From PLanc-01 sp035342095 (GTDB lineage Bacteria > Planctomycetota > Phycisphaerae > Sedimentisphaerales > Anaerobacaceae), in contig DAOQWL010000001.1 in assembly GCA_035342095.1 (NCBI GenBank), positions 62,001-126,000 on the forward strand: DNA of 64,000 nucleotides, given 5' to 3'. Shown piece by piece: positions 55,317-63,997 of this stretch. Each line of letters opens with the position of its first letter. Position 1 is the first letter of the stretch. Position numbers and translations under genes: made by a program. Under the pieces are notes generated by a model that saw only the letters and a list, made by a program, of their open reading frames with translations, ran no database searches and was not told the DNA's origin.

Positions 55317-56909
55317 ATGGTTTTCACGCTGCAACGGTACATATTTCGCGAGTTGCTGCGGATCTTCATCCTGGCCGCGGTCGGATTGACGTTGATCCTG
55401 AGCCTGGGCCTCGGATTGAGCATGTCGCAGGAATACGGCGTCGGTCCGCGCCAGACCCTCCACATCCTGGTCTATGTTATGCCCATCACGTTGACGTTCG
55501 TCCTGCCCATGGCGGCGCTGTTCTCCTCGGCGCTGGCGTACGGGCGGTTCGCGAGCGACAACGAGCTGGACGCCTGCCGGGCCAGCGGAATCGGCATGAT
55601 GACGCTGATCTATCCCGGCCTGACCCTGGCGATCCTCGTGGCGATCGCCAACCTCATGCTCAGCTTCCATGTCATGCCGTACTTCGTACACCTGGCGGAG
55701 AAATCCCTCAAAGCCGACGCCAAGCAGATTCTCTTTCGCAATATCCAGCGCCGGGGGTTCTACAAGGTCCCGACCGGGGGATCGGACAGCTACCTGATCT
55801 ACGCAGACTATCCGGACCTCAAGAACGACACGCTGTACGGGATCGTCGTCGTCGAGGCCTCGCGAGAGGGAACGCAGAACCTGTTCACGTCGTCCAAGAC
55901 CGTGGTGACGTTCGATTCGCAGGGTCAGGCGAATGCGGTCCGCCTGGCGGTGTACGGCTGTCGGCAGATGGGATCGGGGGACGACTACTGGCGGAGCCGG
56001 GTGGGGTCGTTCTCGGTGCGGAGGGAGATTGGTCCGCTGCTGGGCGACGAGATCAAGTTCAAGAAGATCGAAGAGATGAAACGGATCGCGGCCGATCTGA
56101 TGCGTTTCGATCCGGTGGCTCGGGACGTGCAGGCGGTCTACGTGCAGTATGCGACGGAGCTTCTGGCGCGGGACGTCAACGATGCGTTTGCCGCCGGTCG
56201 GGCGTATGAGCTTCGCGGTCCGACCCAGTCCATTCGATTGTCCGCGAAAGGATGCGAGCTGCGGGAGCCGGCGATGATCGCGTTGACGCCGCCGGTGATG
56301 GTGGAGGAACGGGACCATTCCGGGCGCCTCCGTCGACTGCGGTGCGAGAAGACCGCGGAGATCCTGGTCCAGACGGATGGGGCAGATCCCGTGCTGACCG
56401 TCTGTCTCTACAATCCGCAGGTGACGGAGACGGGCCAGTCGCTCGTGCAGTACGTGGTGGGGGACCTGGCGGCGCCGGAGAAGGTGCGGCGCGGATTGAT
56501 CGGTCCCTCCAGGCTCGATGTGGCCCGAGGCGACCTCGCGGCGGCACTGAAGGGGGCGCCGAGCCCCATCCTGGCCCGACGGCAGGAGGATCTGCTCGAT
56601 ACGATCAGCGAGACGCTGACGGACATTCGGGCGGAGGTCCACTCCCGCCTGGTGTTCGGGATCGGGTGCGTCCCGATGATCTTGATCGGGATCGGCCTGG
56701 GCATCCTCCACCGAGGCGGGCATCTGCTCAGCGCCTTTGGGGCGAGCTGCCTGCCCGCCGCGGTGCTCATCGTCGCAATCGTCAGCGGCAAGAACCTCAC
56801 GGTCAACCTCGGCGCCGAGAGCTTCACCGGGGTCCTCATCATGTGGGTCGGGCTGGCGTTTCTGCTCCTGCTGGCCGCGGGCATCTACGGAAAACTGCGA
56901 CGGAGCTGA
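55317..56909 (+). CDS. LptF/LptG-family permease (YjgP/YjgQ), long variant
   Basis: The 530-residue protein belongs to the inner-membrane part of the lipopolysaccharide export ABC complex. It has hydrophobic segments at about residues 13-33 and 52-76 (LHILVYVMPITLTFVLPMAALFSSA) with the family's DNELDACRASGI segment (about 82-93). The C-terminal membrane segments are near 437-460, 464-480 and 490-520. Between them is a beta-jellyroll periplasmic region longer than usual, making the protein ~150 residues longer than common LptF (about 360). ATG 55317 follows GGGA. It is followed by a second permease. Confidence 0.8.
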   Translation: MVFTLQRYIFRELLRIFILAAVGLTLILSLGLGLSMSQEYGVGPRQTLHILVYVMPITLTFVLPMAALFSSALAYGRFASDNELDACRASGIGMMTLIYPGLTLAILVAIANLMLSFHVMPYFVHLAEKSLKADAKQILFRNIQRRGFYKVPTGGSDSYLIYADYPDLKNDTLYGIVVVEASREGTQNLFTSSKTVVTFDSQGQANAVRLAVYGCRQMGSGDDYWRSRVGSFSVRREIGPLLGDEIKFKKIEEMKRIAADLMRFDPVARDVQAVYVQYATELLARDVNDAFAAGRAYELRGPTQSIRLSAKGCELREPAMIALTPPVMVEERDHSGRLRRLRCEKTAEILVQTDGADPVLTVCLYNPQVTETGQSLVQYVVGDLAAPEKVRRGLIGPSRLDVARGDLAAALKGAPSPILARRQEDLLDTISETLTDIRAEVHSRLVFGIGCVPMILIGIGLGILHRGGHLLSAFGASCLPAAVLIVAIVSGKNLTVNLGAESFTGVLIMWVGLAFLLLLAAGIYGKLRRS

Positions 56910-56986
56910 GGAAACTGAAAATCGATGATTGAAATGATCGCCGGACGAGTCCCCATGATCCATCATCCATTATCCTCAATCAATAT

Positions 56987-58096
56987 ATGAAGATCCTGGA
57001 TCGGTACATCGCGAAGAACTTCCTGATCGGCTACGTCATCTCCTTCGGCGTCTTGATCGGGCTGCGTGTGCTCGTCGACTTGTTCGTGAACCTCGACGAG
57101 TTCGCCGAGAGCGCCGAGGACGTCGGCGCCTGGGGCGTCATGGCGAACATCGTGACGTTCTACGGGATGAACCTGACGGTCTACTTCCGCGACATTGCGG
57201 GCGTCATCACCGTAGTGGCCGCGGCCTTTTCGCTGGGACGGATGGTGCGAAACAACGAGCTGGTCGCCATGATCGCCTCGGGCGTCAGCGCCAAGCGGAT
57301 CGTCGGTCCTATCCTCCTTCTGGCGATCTTCTTCACGGGCCTGTCCGTGGTCGATCAGGAGTTGCTGATTCCGTCGATCAGCGATTATCTCGTTCGGGAC
57401 GAGGACGACATCGCCGGGCAGAAGGCTTACGGCGTGTGGTTCCTGGTTGACGGGAAGGGCTCGCTCCTGTGCTCCCCGAAGTTCGACATCGCCACCGCGA
57501 CGCTGCTCCATCCGACGATCATCACCCGCCGGGAGACGAAGGACATGCTCGGCGTCTGGGAGGTCACCGGACGAATCTCCGCCGACTCTGCCACCTACAA
57601 TCCGCAGACGGGGAACTGGGACCTGGTCAACGGTCGGTACGTCAGCACGGACCCCAACGAGAGCGCCCGCGCCGTCGCGGTCTACACCGCCCCCGATCTG
57701 CTCCCGAAGGACATCGACCTGCGGCGCAACGTCGGCTTCGATTCCCTGCTCAGCTCCCGCCAACTGGCGGCCCTGGCGGCGCAGAAGACCAAGGTCCGCG
57801 ACATGGCCCAGCTCCTGAGCCAGAAGCACTTCCGGATCACGGACCCGATCATCAACCTGACGATGCTCATGGTGAGCCTGCCCGTGCTGATCTGCCGCGA
57901 TCCGCGGACGATGAAGTCCGCCATTCTGGTCAGCTTCGTCCTGACCGCCTCCTGTTTCGTCACGAGCTTCGTCTGCAAGATGCTCGCGACGGAGGTCGTC
58001 CTCGGCAATCGCGTGATGCCGGAATTCTGGGCCTGGCTGCCCGTCCTGATCTTCCTGCCCATCGCGATCATCGAGCTGGACTCGATGAAGACGTGA
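56987..58096 (+). CDS. LptG/LptF-family permease
   Basis: The 369-residue inner-membrane subunit has N-terminal DRYIAKNFLIGYVISFGVLIGLRVLVDL split over the first membrane helices, a second set around 55-75, and the RMVRNNELVAMIASGVSAKRI segment, followed by a periplasmic jellyroll. The last 100 residues hold three hydrophobic stretches (INLTMLMVSLPVLIC, SAILVSFVLTASCFVTSF, WLPVLIFLPIAI). It pairs with the preceding permease to form LptF/LptG, with LptB elsewhere. The 77-base gap has no other features. The length is typical, so by elimination this is the more usual LptG-like partner. Confidence 0.82.
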   Translation: MKILDRYIAKNFLIGYVISFGVLIGLRVLVDLFVNLDEFAESAEDVGAWGVMANIVTFYGMNLTVYFRDIAGVITVVAAAFSLGRMVRNNELVAMIASGVSAKRIVGPILLLAIFFTGLSVVDQELLIPSISDYLVRDEDDIAGQKAYGVWFLVDGKGSLLCSPKFDIATATLLHPTIITRRETKDMLGVWEVTGRISADSATYNPQTGNWDLVNGRYVSTDPNESARAVAVYTAPDLLPKDIDLRRNVGFDSLLSSRQLAALAAQKTKVRDMAQLLSQKHFRITDPIINLTMLMVSLPVLICRDPRTMKSAILVSFVLTASCFVTSFVCKMLATEVVLGNRVMPEFWAWLPVLIFLPIAIIELDSMKT

Positions 58097-58209
58097 GCTG
58101 CCCGGCGCGTCCGGCTCGCTCGCTGCCTGTCACGCCCGCCATCGCCTGCGCAAAGTCCGCCTCCACTTGCGCCGTGTCTGGGCAGATTTCCGGGCACATC
58201 GCTGGGTGG

Positions 58210-58233
58210 CACGGGCAAACTCGTTTGCCCGTG
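58210..58233. repeat. 11-base-arm palindrome
   Basis: CACGGGCAAAC and GTTTGCCCGTG are perfect inverted arms around a two-base TC loop, with GTGG in the place of the GTAG foot. Possible REP-like relative or terminator. Confidence 0.5.
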
Positions 58234-58380
58234 GAGTCTCGTAGGAGCCAACGCTGCCGAAACAGCACCGTCAAACGAGTTTGGGGGTGGCACCCACTGC
58301 CAGAACATCTTCAGACACACCTTGCGCCGGGGTGTGATTCGTGTTTGCAGGTAGATTCTCCCAACCCTTGGGAATCGACC

Positions 58381-58408
58381 CTGTCATTCCTGCGCCAAGC
58401 AGGAATCC
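58381..58408 (+). repeat. ATTCCTGC dyad, variant of the ATTCCCGC family
   Basis: The stem GTCATTCCTGC-gccaa-GCAGGAATCC is similar to 37686-37711 but with CTGC in place of CCGC. Confidence 0.5.
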
Positions 58409-58571
58409 AGGAACCGTGGGACCCGGCCCATCCTGGACAGTGGATTCCCGCTCCTCTGGAAATAGACGGACGGACAACGGAATCAAACACGCCAAGTCGT
58501 GTACTGAACAAGACTTATGTGTAACCTGGCGAACCGCCACTACTTCCATCCCCTTCGGGTGGGCCAAAGGC

Positions 58572-58596
58572 CCATGAACGGCTTCGCGGGAATGAC
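58572..58596 (+). repeat. 25-base dispersed repeat, copy 2
   Basis: An exact inverse of 8378-8402. Confidence 0.7.
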
Positions 58597-58643
58597 AAGC
58601 CGGGGGTACTCACGAACCGCCATCGTATGCAAGCACAGTCGTT

Positions 58644-60074
58644 TCAGCCCTTGACGCAGGCCAGCGGCTCCAGGCGGGCGACTTTGCGGGTCAGGCCCGC
58701 CTTCTCCGTGGCGTCGACGACGACGCTCACGTCTTTGTAGGCTCCCGGCGCCTCCTCCGCGATCCCTCGCATGGACGAGCCGCGGATGACGATGCCTTTC
58801 TGGGCCAGGTGCATGACGATGTCCTTGCCATGCCAGCGTTTGGTGGCCTGACTGCGGCTCATGGCCCGTCCCGCTCCGTGGCAGCAGGAGCCGAAGGACA
58901 GGCTCATGCCCTCGTTCGTGCCCGCCAAGATGTAGGATGCGGTGCCCATCGTGCCGCCGATGAGGACGGGCTGGCCGACCGCTCGCAGGTCCTCCGGCAG
59001 CGACGGATGTCCCGGCCCGAAGGCCCGCGTCGCGCCCTTGCGATGGACGTAGAGTCTCCTGGGCTTGCCGTCGATCTCGTGCTCCTCGACCTTGCACGTG
59101 TTGTGCGAGACATCGTAGAGCAGCGTCAGGTCCGCCTGCGGAAAGAGCCTGGCGAAGGCCTCCCGCGTCAAGTGCGTGAGGACCTCGCGGTTGGCCAGGG
59201 CGCAGTTGATCCCGGCGCACATCGCACCGTAGTATCGCCGGCCCACGTCGGACTGGATCGGGGCGCAGGCCAGCTCCCGGTCCGCCAGCTCCAGGCCGTG
59301 CTCGGCGGCCGCTTTGATCATCCGCGGCGCGTAGTCCGTGGCGATCTGGTGGCCCAGACCCCGCGAGCCGCAGTGGATCATCACCATGATGTCGTTGAGG
59401 GCCAGGCCGTAGACCTTGGCGACTTCGGCATCGTAGATCGCTGTGACGCGCTGGACCTCCAGATAGTGGTTGCCCGAGCCGAGTGTGCCGACCTCCTTCT
59501 CCTGTCGCTGCTTGGCGTGATCGGAGACATATCGGGGTTCGGCGTCGCTCACCCGGCCTCCCTCCTCGATGTACTTGAGGTCGTTCCGCGTGCCGTAACC
59601 TTCTTCGACCGCCCAGACGGCGCCGCCCAGGAGCATGTCGTCCATCTGCGATGCGGAGAGCTTGATCCGGCCCTCGCTGCCGACGCCGGCGGGGATGTGC
59701 CTCGCCAGGACATCGGCCAGGTCCTTCCCCTTGCCTTCGATCTGGTCGTAGGTCAGGCCGGTGCGGAGGGCGCGGACGCCGCAGGAGATGTCGAAGCCGA
59801 CGCCGCCGGCGGAGATGATCCCGCCTTCATTCGGATCGAAGGCGGCCACGCCTCCGATGGGGAAGCCGTAACCCCAATGAGCGTCGGCCATCGCGTAGGA
59901 GGCCGTCACGATCCCCGGCAGGGAGGCGACATTGGCCGCCTGCTGGTAGACCTGCTCATCCATCTCACGGACCAGTTCTTCATCGGCGAAGACGACCACC
60001 GGAGCCCGCATCCTGTCGAAGGGCTCGATCACCCAACGGGCTTCTCCCTGTCTCTGCAGTCTCTTGGCGAACAT
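58644..60074 (-). CDS. rtcB: RNA-splicing ligase RtcB
   Basis: The 476-residue enzyme joins RNA 2',3'-cyclic phosphate (or 3'-phosphate) and 5'-OH ends with GTP and manganese. It shows MADAHWGYGFPIGGVAAF, GGVGFDISCGVRALRT (a metal-binding Cys/Asp near residue 78), LGSGNHYLEV, MIHCGSRGLGHQIA, HNTCKVEEHEI, SFGSCCHGAGRAMSRSQA (the GTP-binding/guanylylated His near 389) and EAPGAYKDVSVVVDATEKAGL. The length is typical. ATG 60074 has AAGGAG upstream. It follows archease at 178 bases. The gap holds a foldback repeat. Confidence 0.95.
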   Translation of the reverse strand: MFAKRLQRQGEARWVIEPFDRMRAPVVVFADEELVREMDEQVYQQAANVASLPGIVTASYAMADAHWGYGFPIGGVAAFDPNEGGIISAGGVGFDISCGVRALRTGLTYDQIEGKGKDLADVLARHIPAGVGSEGRIKLSASQMDDMLLGGAVWAVEEGYGTRNDLKYIEEGGRVSDAEPRYVSDHAKQRQEKEVGTLGSGNHYLEVQRVTAIYDAEVAKVYGLALNDIMVMIHCGSRGLGHQIATDYAPRMIKAAAEHGLELADRELACAPIQSDVGRRYYGAMCAGINCALANREVLTHLTREAFARLFPQADLTLLYDVSHNTCKVEEHEIDGKPRRLYVHRKGATRAFGPGHPSLPEDLRAVGQPVLIGGTMGTASYILAGTNEGMSLSFGSCCHGAGRAMSRSQATKRWHGKDIVMHLAQKGIVIRGSSMRGIAEEAPGAYKDVSVVVDATEKAGLTRKVARLEPLACVKG

Positions 60075-60099
60075 CCCTTGTACTCCTTGCAGAGAAATC

Positions 60100-60242
60100 C
60101 GAAATTCGAAACTCGAAATCCGAAACAAGCACGAATGACCGAAATCACAAATTCAAAATGGATCGTTCGATCGGCGACAGCGTTTCGGTCATTTCGGTTT
60201 GGTTCTTTTGGATTTGTCTCGGATTTCGAAATTCGAATTTCG
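60100..60242. repeat. foldback repeat between archease and rtcB
   Basis: Arms 60100-60122 and 60220-60242 are inverted copies (21 of 23 bases), rich in GAAATTCGAA/TCGAAATCC. An inner pair near 60133-60145 and 60183-60195 also matches. It would form a large hairpin in the archease-rtcB transcript. Confidence 0.6.
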
Positions 60243-60252
60243 TGTTTTCTCC

Positions 60253-60675
60253 CTACACATCCACGATGCACTGGGCGAGCCACACGCCAGTGGCATCCCT
60301 TTCGACTTTGAGGCCGGCGTACGTGGCTGCCTTCACTTCGACCGCGGGCTCGTGCCTGGCGATATCGACGGGCTCGCCCCAGGCCATGGCGCGAATGCCG
60401 CCCTTGATCGGCTCGATCTCGAATCGGCTGAACAGCATCCTTTGCGTGTCCATCTCGTAGAGCAGCGACGCCAGCCAATTCATGAAGAGCATCTCGTCGT
60501 CCTGCTCGTGGCAGACGATCTCGACCGGCTCGCGGGGCTCGACCTTCGCGGGATCGACGAGGACCGCGGTCAGTGCGGTCGCCGCCTGGGCGAAGGCGTC
60601 CTCGCGGGTCGGTCCCACGCCGCGAATGCCGATGTCCGCCGGATGCGAAAAATGCTCCCAGTGCTGTGTGGCCAT
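60253..60675 (-). CDS. archease (RtcB activator)
   Basis: The 140-residue protein stimulates RtcB guanylylation and lets it turn over with other metals or nucleotides. HFSHPADIGIRGVGPTREDAFAQAATAL is the family N-terminus. The conserved acidic/His set (HEQDDEMLFMNWLASLLYEMDT) and the C-terminal CIVDV follow. Archease often sits next to rtcB. A foldback repeat splits the two here. ATG 60675 has no strong upstream site, and the next gene on the plus side is 194 bases away. Confidence 0.94.
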   Translation of the reverse strand: MATQHWEHFSHPADIGIRGVGPTREDAFAQAATALTAVLVDPAKVEPREPVEIVCHEQDDEMLFMNWLASLLYEMDTQRMLFSRFEIEPIKGGIRAMAWGEPVDIARHEPAVEVKAATYAGLKVERDATGVWLAQCIVDV

Positions 60676-60833
60676 AACGCCTGATGCTCCATGTCAACGA
60701 GACGTGTTCCATGGTAGCAGAGGAGAACTGCGAAGGGAACCAACTTCCCCCGATTGCTCGGGCCATTGCATGTGGGCCTGACTGGACGGCTTGTAGTGTG
60801 CCCGTCAGGGCATATCTTCCAGGGCACAGAAGA

Positions 60834-60855
60834 TAACGCCTCACGGCGTCACTAC
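60834..60855 (-). repeat. GTAG-headed REP-like palindrome, TGACGCC stem
   Basis: On the minus strand GTAG then TGACGCC-gtga-GGCGTTA. A relative is at 17453-17481. It lies just downstream of the 3' end of the beta-helix gene (60869). Confidence 0.6.
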
Positions 60856-60868
60856 GAACCAGTCTGTT

Positions 60869-63190
60869 CTACCTAGCCACCACGAGGGAGGACCAGCCGG
60901 TCTCGTTGTGACTGGGCGAGGTGTCGCGGGCCTTGACTCGGAACCGATGTTGCTGGCCGGAGCGCCCGACCTTGACCTTATACGCGGGAGAGGACTGCCA
61001 GCCGCTGCTGAAGGCGGACTCGGTCGTACACTGGAAGAAGTACTCGACGCCGGTGTCGTCGCTCGCTGCGACCGCGGTCATGACGGCGTAATAGTCGAAG
61101 GTGCCTCCGCCGCCATTGATCTCGTCGGGCTCGGACGCCCACTCCATCGGGTCGGGCGTCGGCGGCAGCAGATCCACGGACACCTCGTTCGATGCGGACG
61201 TCGTGTTCTGGTAGGGCGACTTGTCCCTCGCCCAGACGCGGAACGTGTAGTATCCGTCGGGCACATTGGCTATGTCGCAGGTCGCACTATCCTGCCATTC
61301 GCTGCTGTAGTTGGGGTCCGAGGTACACTCGAACCGGTACTCGACGCCGCTGATGTCGGCGGCGGTCGTTGCGATCATGCGGACCCGCGTCGCGGAGACG
61401 GCGTAGGGCTCCGTCTGCCAGGTCATCGGGTTCGGCGTCGGAGCGGTGAAATCCTCCTGCGTCGTGACCGCACTGAACGGCTCGGACCACTCGGTCTCCA
61501 GCAGGTTCCCCTGGTTGCGGGCCTTGACGCGATAGGTGTAGCGCGTCAGCGGCGACAGGCCGGTGTCCTCCCATCGAGGCTCCTCGTTTGTCTTGTAGGA
61601 CAGCCATCCGCTGTTGTACGTGGGCGAGTAGTAGTCCTCGAAGCAGTATTCCACCGCGGTCTCATCCGTGGATGTTGCCTTCGTCGCGACCATCGCGATC
61701 GAGTAGGGTCCCGTCGCCTTCGGCGCGGTGGCGAACGTCATCGGACTCGGGGTCGGCGGGCCGGCGGGCCCGGTTCCCCAGTCCAGTGCCAGGATTGCCA
61801 GATCGGACGAGTCCACGTCGCCATCGCGGTCGAGATCTGCGGCTACCGGCGCCTCGTCGGTCAGCCAGCTCTCCGCGAGCAGCATCAGGTCGAGCTCGCC
61901 GACACTCCCGTCGGAATCCAGATCCGTTGCCAGGCCCGCGTCGGAGGAGGACATGCTCGCCTGGGCGGTCCCGCCGTAAGCGCCGAGATTGATGCGCCGG
62001 CCGTGGGGCCACAGTTCCGCGGTCCACGTCGAGCTCGGGTCGCCCGCGTCGATGCACCGGCTGGTCTCGCTATCGACCACCCAGGATCGCTCGTCGGCGT
62101 CCCAGCGGCCGATCTCGGATTGCAGATGATAGTCGCCGCTCACCCAGAAATCGTCGCCTGTGTCCGTGGTGCCGTTGTCGTCCCAGGAGCCGTTCGAAGC
62201 GAATCGCGGATTGACGGACATGTCGCCGGTCCCGGCGGCGGCCCCGCCGGCGAAATTGCCGCCGCTGTTGCTCCAGAAGGCGTTGTATGTGTTGGTGTAC
62301 TGGCCGTACAAGCCGGCGCCGACCGGCGCCTTGTTGAAGGCGATGATGTTGTTGTACACGGCAGTCGGACACTCGCTGAGGGCGCCGCCGGCCTCGCCGG
62401 CGCGGTTGCCGACGATGGTGTTGTTGTAGATGGGGGACGTGCAGCCGTAGAGGCCGCCGCCTTGTTGGTCGGCCCGGTTGCCTGCGATGACGTTGTGGTG
62501 GATCTTGCCGGTGCACTGGTAGAGTCCGCCGCCCAGGGTGGGAACGTAGTTGCCCACGATCAGATTGCGGGCGATCTCGCCGGTGCAGGAGTACAGGCCG
62601 CCGCCTGCGGTGCTGTGCGCGATGGTGTTGTCGAGGATCGAGCCGATGCAGGAGGCGATGCCGGCGCTGTTGCCGGAGAGGAGGTTGCCTTGAATGAGGC
62701 CGTCGCAGGCGAGGATACCTTCCTGTGCGTTGTCGAGGATCTGGTTGGCGACGATTGTCGGGTGGGCGCCGCTCTGGCCCAGGATGCCGACCCCGGCGCA
62801 GTCGCGGATGACGTTGCCGAAGAGGGTGGGCGAGGCGCCGTTGCAGAGGATTCCGGCCCCTGTGATGGTCAGGCCTATCAGCACGGAGTCTTCATCCTCG
62901 CCGAACTCGAAGAGGACACTGGCATCGGAGTCCCCGGCGATCACGGTGTTCGCCACGATGTTGGGGTCGTCGGGATCTTCGCTGCGGACGGTGATCTTCC
63001 GCCCGCCGAAGGCGATTTGCTCCTCGTAGGTCCCCGGCATGACGATGATCGTGTCGCCGTGCCAGGAGTTGTCGATGGCATCCTGGATGGTCTGGAAATC
63101 CGCGACGCCGTCGTCGTCGACCGTGAAGACGTCGGCCGAGCAGGGCATAATCAGGGCACATGCAATCAGTATCGCGACACGCCTATCCAT
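60869..63190 (-). CDS. secreted right-handed beta-helix protein with dockerin-like and fibronectin-like domains
   Basis: The 773-residue protein has a signal peptide (to about residue 19). Right-handed beta-helix (PbH1) repeats follow: FQTIQDAIDNSWHGDTIIVMPGTY, then many IxxNxIxGN-type turns (NAQEGILACDGLIQGNLLSGN, GGGLYQCTGKIHHNVIAGNRAD), as in polysaccharide lyases or surface enzymes. At about 410-455 there are two EF-hand dockerin-like loops, DLDSDGSVGELDLMLLAESWL and DLDRDGDVDSSDLAILALDW. Three Fn3-like repeats with repeated TPNPMTWxTEP and GVEYxFxCT end the chain. ATG 63190 has GGGGG upstream and a strong promoter. The substrate is unknown. Confidence 0.78.
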   Translation of the reverse strand: MDRRVAILIACALIMPCSADVFTVDDDGVADFQTIQDAIDNSWHGDTIIVMPGTYEEQIAFGGRKITVRSEDPDDPNIVANTVIAGDSDASVLFEFGEDEDSVLIGLTITGAGILCNGASPTLFGNVIRDCAGVGILGQSGAHPTIVANQILDNAQEGILACDGLIQGNLLSGNSAGIASCIGSILDNTIAHSTAGGGLYSCTGEIARNLIVGNYVPTLGGGLYQCTGKIHHNVIAGNRADQQGGGLYGCTSPIYNNTIVGNRAGEAGGALSECPTAVYNNIIAFNKAPVGAGLYGQYTNTYNAFWSNSGGNFAGGAAAGTGDMSVNPRFASNGSWDDNGTTDTGDDFWVSGDYHLQSEIGRWDADERSWVVDSETSRCIDAGDPSSTWTAELWPHGRRINLGAYGGTAQASMSSSDAGLATDLDSDGSVGELDLMLLAESWLTDEAPVAADLDRDGDVDSSDLAILALDWGTGPAGPPTPSPMTFATAPKATGPYSIAMVATKATSTDETAVEYCFEDYYSPTYNSGWLSYKTNEEPRWEDTGLSPLTRYTYRVKARNQGNLLETEWSEPFSAVTTQEDFTAPTPNPMTWQTEPYAVSATRVRMIATTAADISGVEYRFECTSDPNYSSEWQDSATCDIANVPDGYYTFRVWARDKSPYQNTTSASNEVSVDLLPPTPDPMEWASEPDEINGGGGTFDYYAVMTAVAASDDTGVEYFFQCTTESAFSSGWQSSPAYKVKVGRSGQQHRFRVKARDTSPSHNETGWSSLVVAR

Positions 63191-63226
63191 ATAGACCCCC
63201 GGTATTCTAAGATTTACCAAGGCCCC

Positions 63227-63255
63227 ATTATACCTATTTTTACTGTTGAACTCAA
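63227..63255 (-). promoter_or_regulatory. predicted strong promoter of the beta-helix gene
   Basis: On the minus strand TTGAGT (63255-63250) and a consensus TATAAT (63232-63227), spacer 17. Start near 63220, 30 bases before the ATG. Confidence 0.7.
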
Positions 63256-63411
63256 TCGAAATCCAACGGGCAGGAACCGGGATTCCATCGGTATTATGAG
63301 ACTCATCGAAGGCCACTGGGGACAATGGCTCCGCAGACCGATTGCCGGCTCATCCTTCGGTAGGATCGACCCAAAAGCCGGCCGGGTTCACTCAGAACCC
63401 CTGTGCAGGGC

Positions 63412-63738
63412 TCATTTCGGCAGATAGTCCTCGCGGACGGGTGAAAAGACCTCGATAGCGACGGAGTCCTCCAGGATCTGGGCTCCATGTTCCGCGTCGG
63501 GCGGGATGCACCAACTGTCGCCGGGGGAGACGTCGTACATTTGGCCGCTGATCGTGAGTCGGATGTGGCCTTTGACGAGGTAACCGGTCTGTTCGTAGGG
63601 GTGGGAGTGCCTGGGCAGGACGCTGGCCCGCTCCAGGAGGAATTCGGTCATGAGCGTTCGTTGGCCGTAGCAGAGGGTCTTCATCCGAATCCCCGGCAGC
63701 GGCGTCTTGTACCCTTGCGGATCGTGCTTCTCGAACAC
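63412..63738 (-). CDS. cupin-domain protein
   Basis: The 108-residue protein is a single small cupin with a metal-binding motif, RHSHPYEQTGYLVKGHIRLTI (His-x-His-x4-Glu-like, about 43-63), and a second motif near GDSWCIPPDAEHGAQ. Such proteins bind or isomerise sugars or small acids. I chose GTG 63738, because AGGAG lies 7 bases upstream and the family start begins there. A frame extends upstream to 63924 without recognised features. The next region to the right contains repeats. Confidence 0.78.
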   Translation of the reverse strand: MFEKHDPQGYKTPLPGIRMKTLCYGQRTLMTEFLLERASVLPRHSHPYEQTGYLVKGHIRLTISGQMYDVSPGDSWCIPPDAEHGAQILEDSVAIEVFSPVREDYLPK

Positions 63739-63830
63739 GCATGGTCTCCTGTATCTGGTGTGGTTCCATGCCTTCAAGGTAGTGCGCCGTCCATCCAGAA
63801 GTGGCGGGCAAGAAGCCGCGGACACCGTTT

Positions 63831-63877
63831 GGAGTTCCGCCTTCAGGCGGGTGAAGACCGCGTAAACGCGGAACTCC
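63831..63877. repeat. 10-base-arm inverted repeat upstream of the cupin
   Basis: GGAGTTCCGC (63831-63840) and GCGGAACTCC (63868-63877) are perfect inverted arms. Confidence 0.55.
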
Positions 63878-63925
63878 GAACAGGCCATACGCCGATAGGC
63901 TGCCCACCGAATTGACGTGGACAAC

Positions 63926-63997
63926 GTAGCAGGGCGCGTATCACGCGCCGTTCCACCATCGGATGCGGCGGAAGATGGCGCGTGATGCGCACCCTGC
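63926..63997. repeat. paired REP-like palindromes at the right edge
   Basis: The first unit, GTAGCA then GGCGCGT-ATC-ACGCGCC, lies at about 63926-63949. An inverse, slightly diverged unit is at 63977-63997 (GGCGCGTGATGCGCACCCTGC). The window ends just beyond it. Confidence 0.6.

Larger units (their letters stand above)
58097..58643. other. 547-base gap with several repeats
   Basis: Between the two opposing genes lptG and rtcB. It holds a long palindrome (58210-58233), a dyad at 58381-58408, an exact 25-base repeat (58572-58596) and other palindromic sequence. No gene is supported. Confidence 0.55.

Noticed and set aside
53730..56966. 1078-residue minus-strand frame opposite ppiC and lptF
   Set aside because: Antisense shadow of two clear genes, with composition rich in Arg, His, Gln and Leu and no domain.
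60908..63427. 839-residue plus-strand frame opposite the beta-helix gene
   Set aside because: Antisense shadow of a protein with a clear leader, repeats and a strong promoter.
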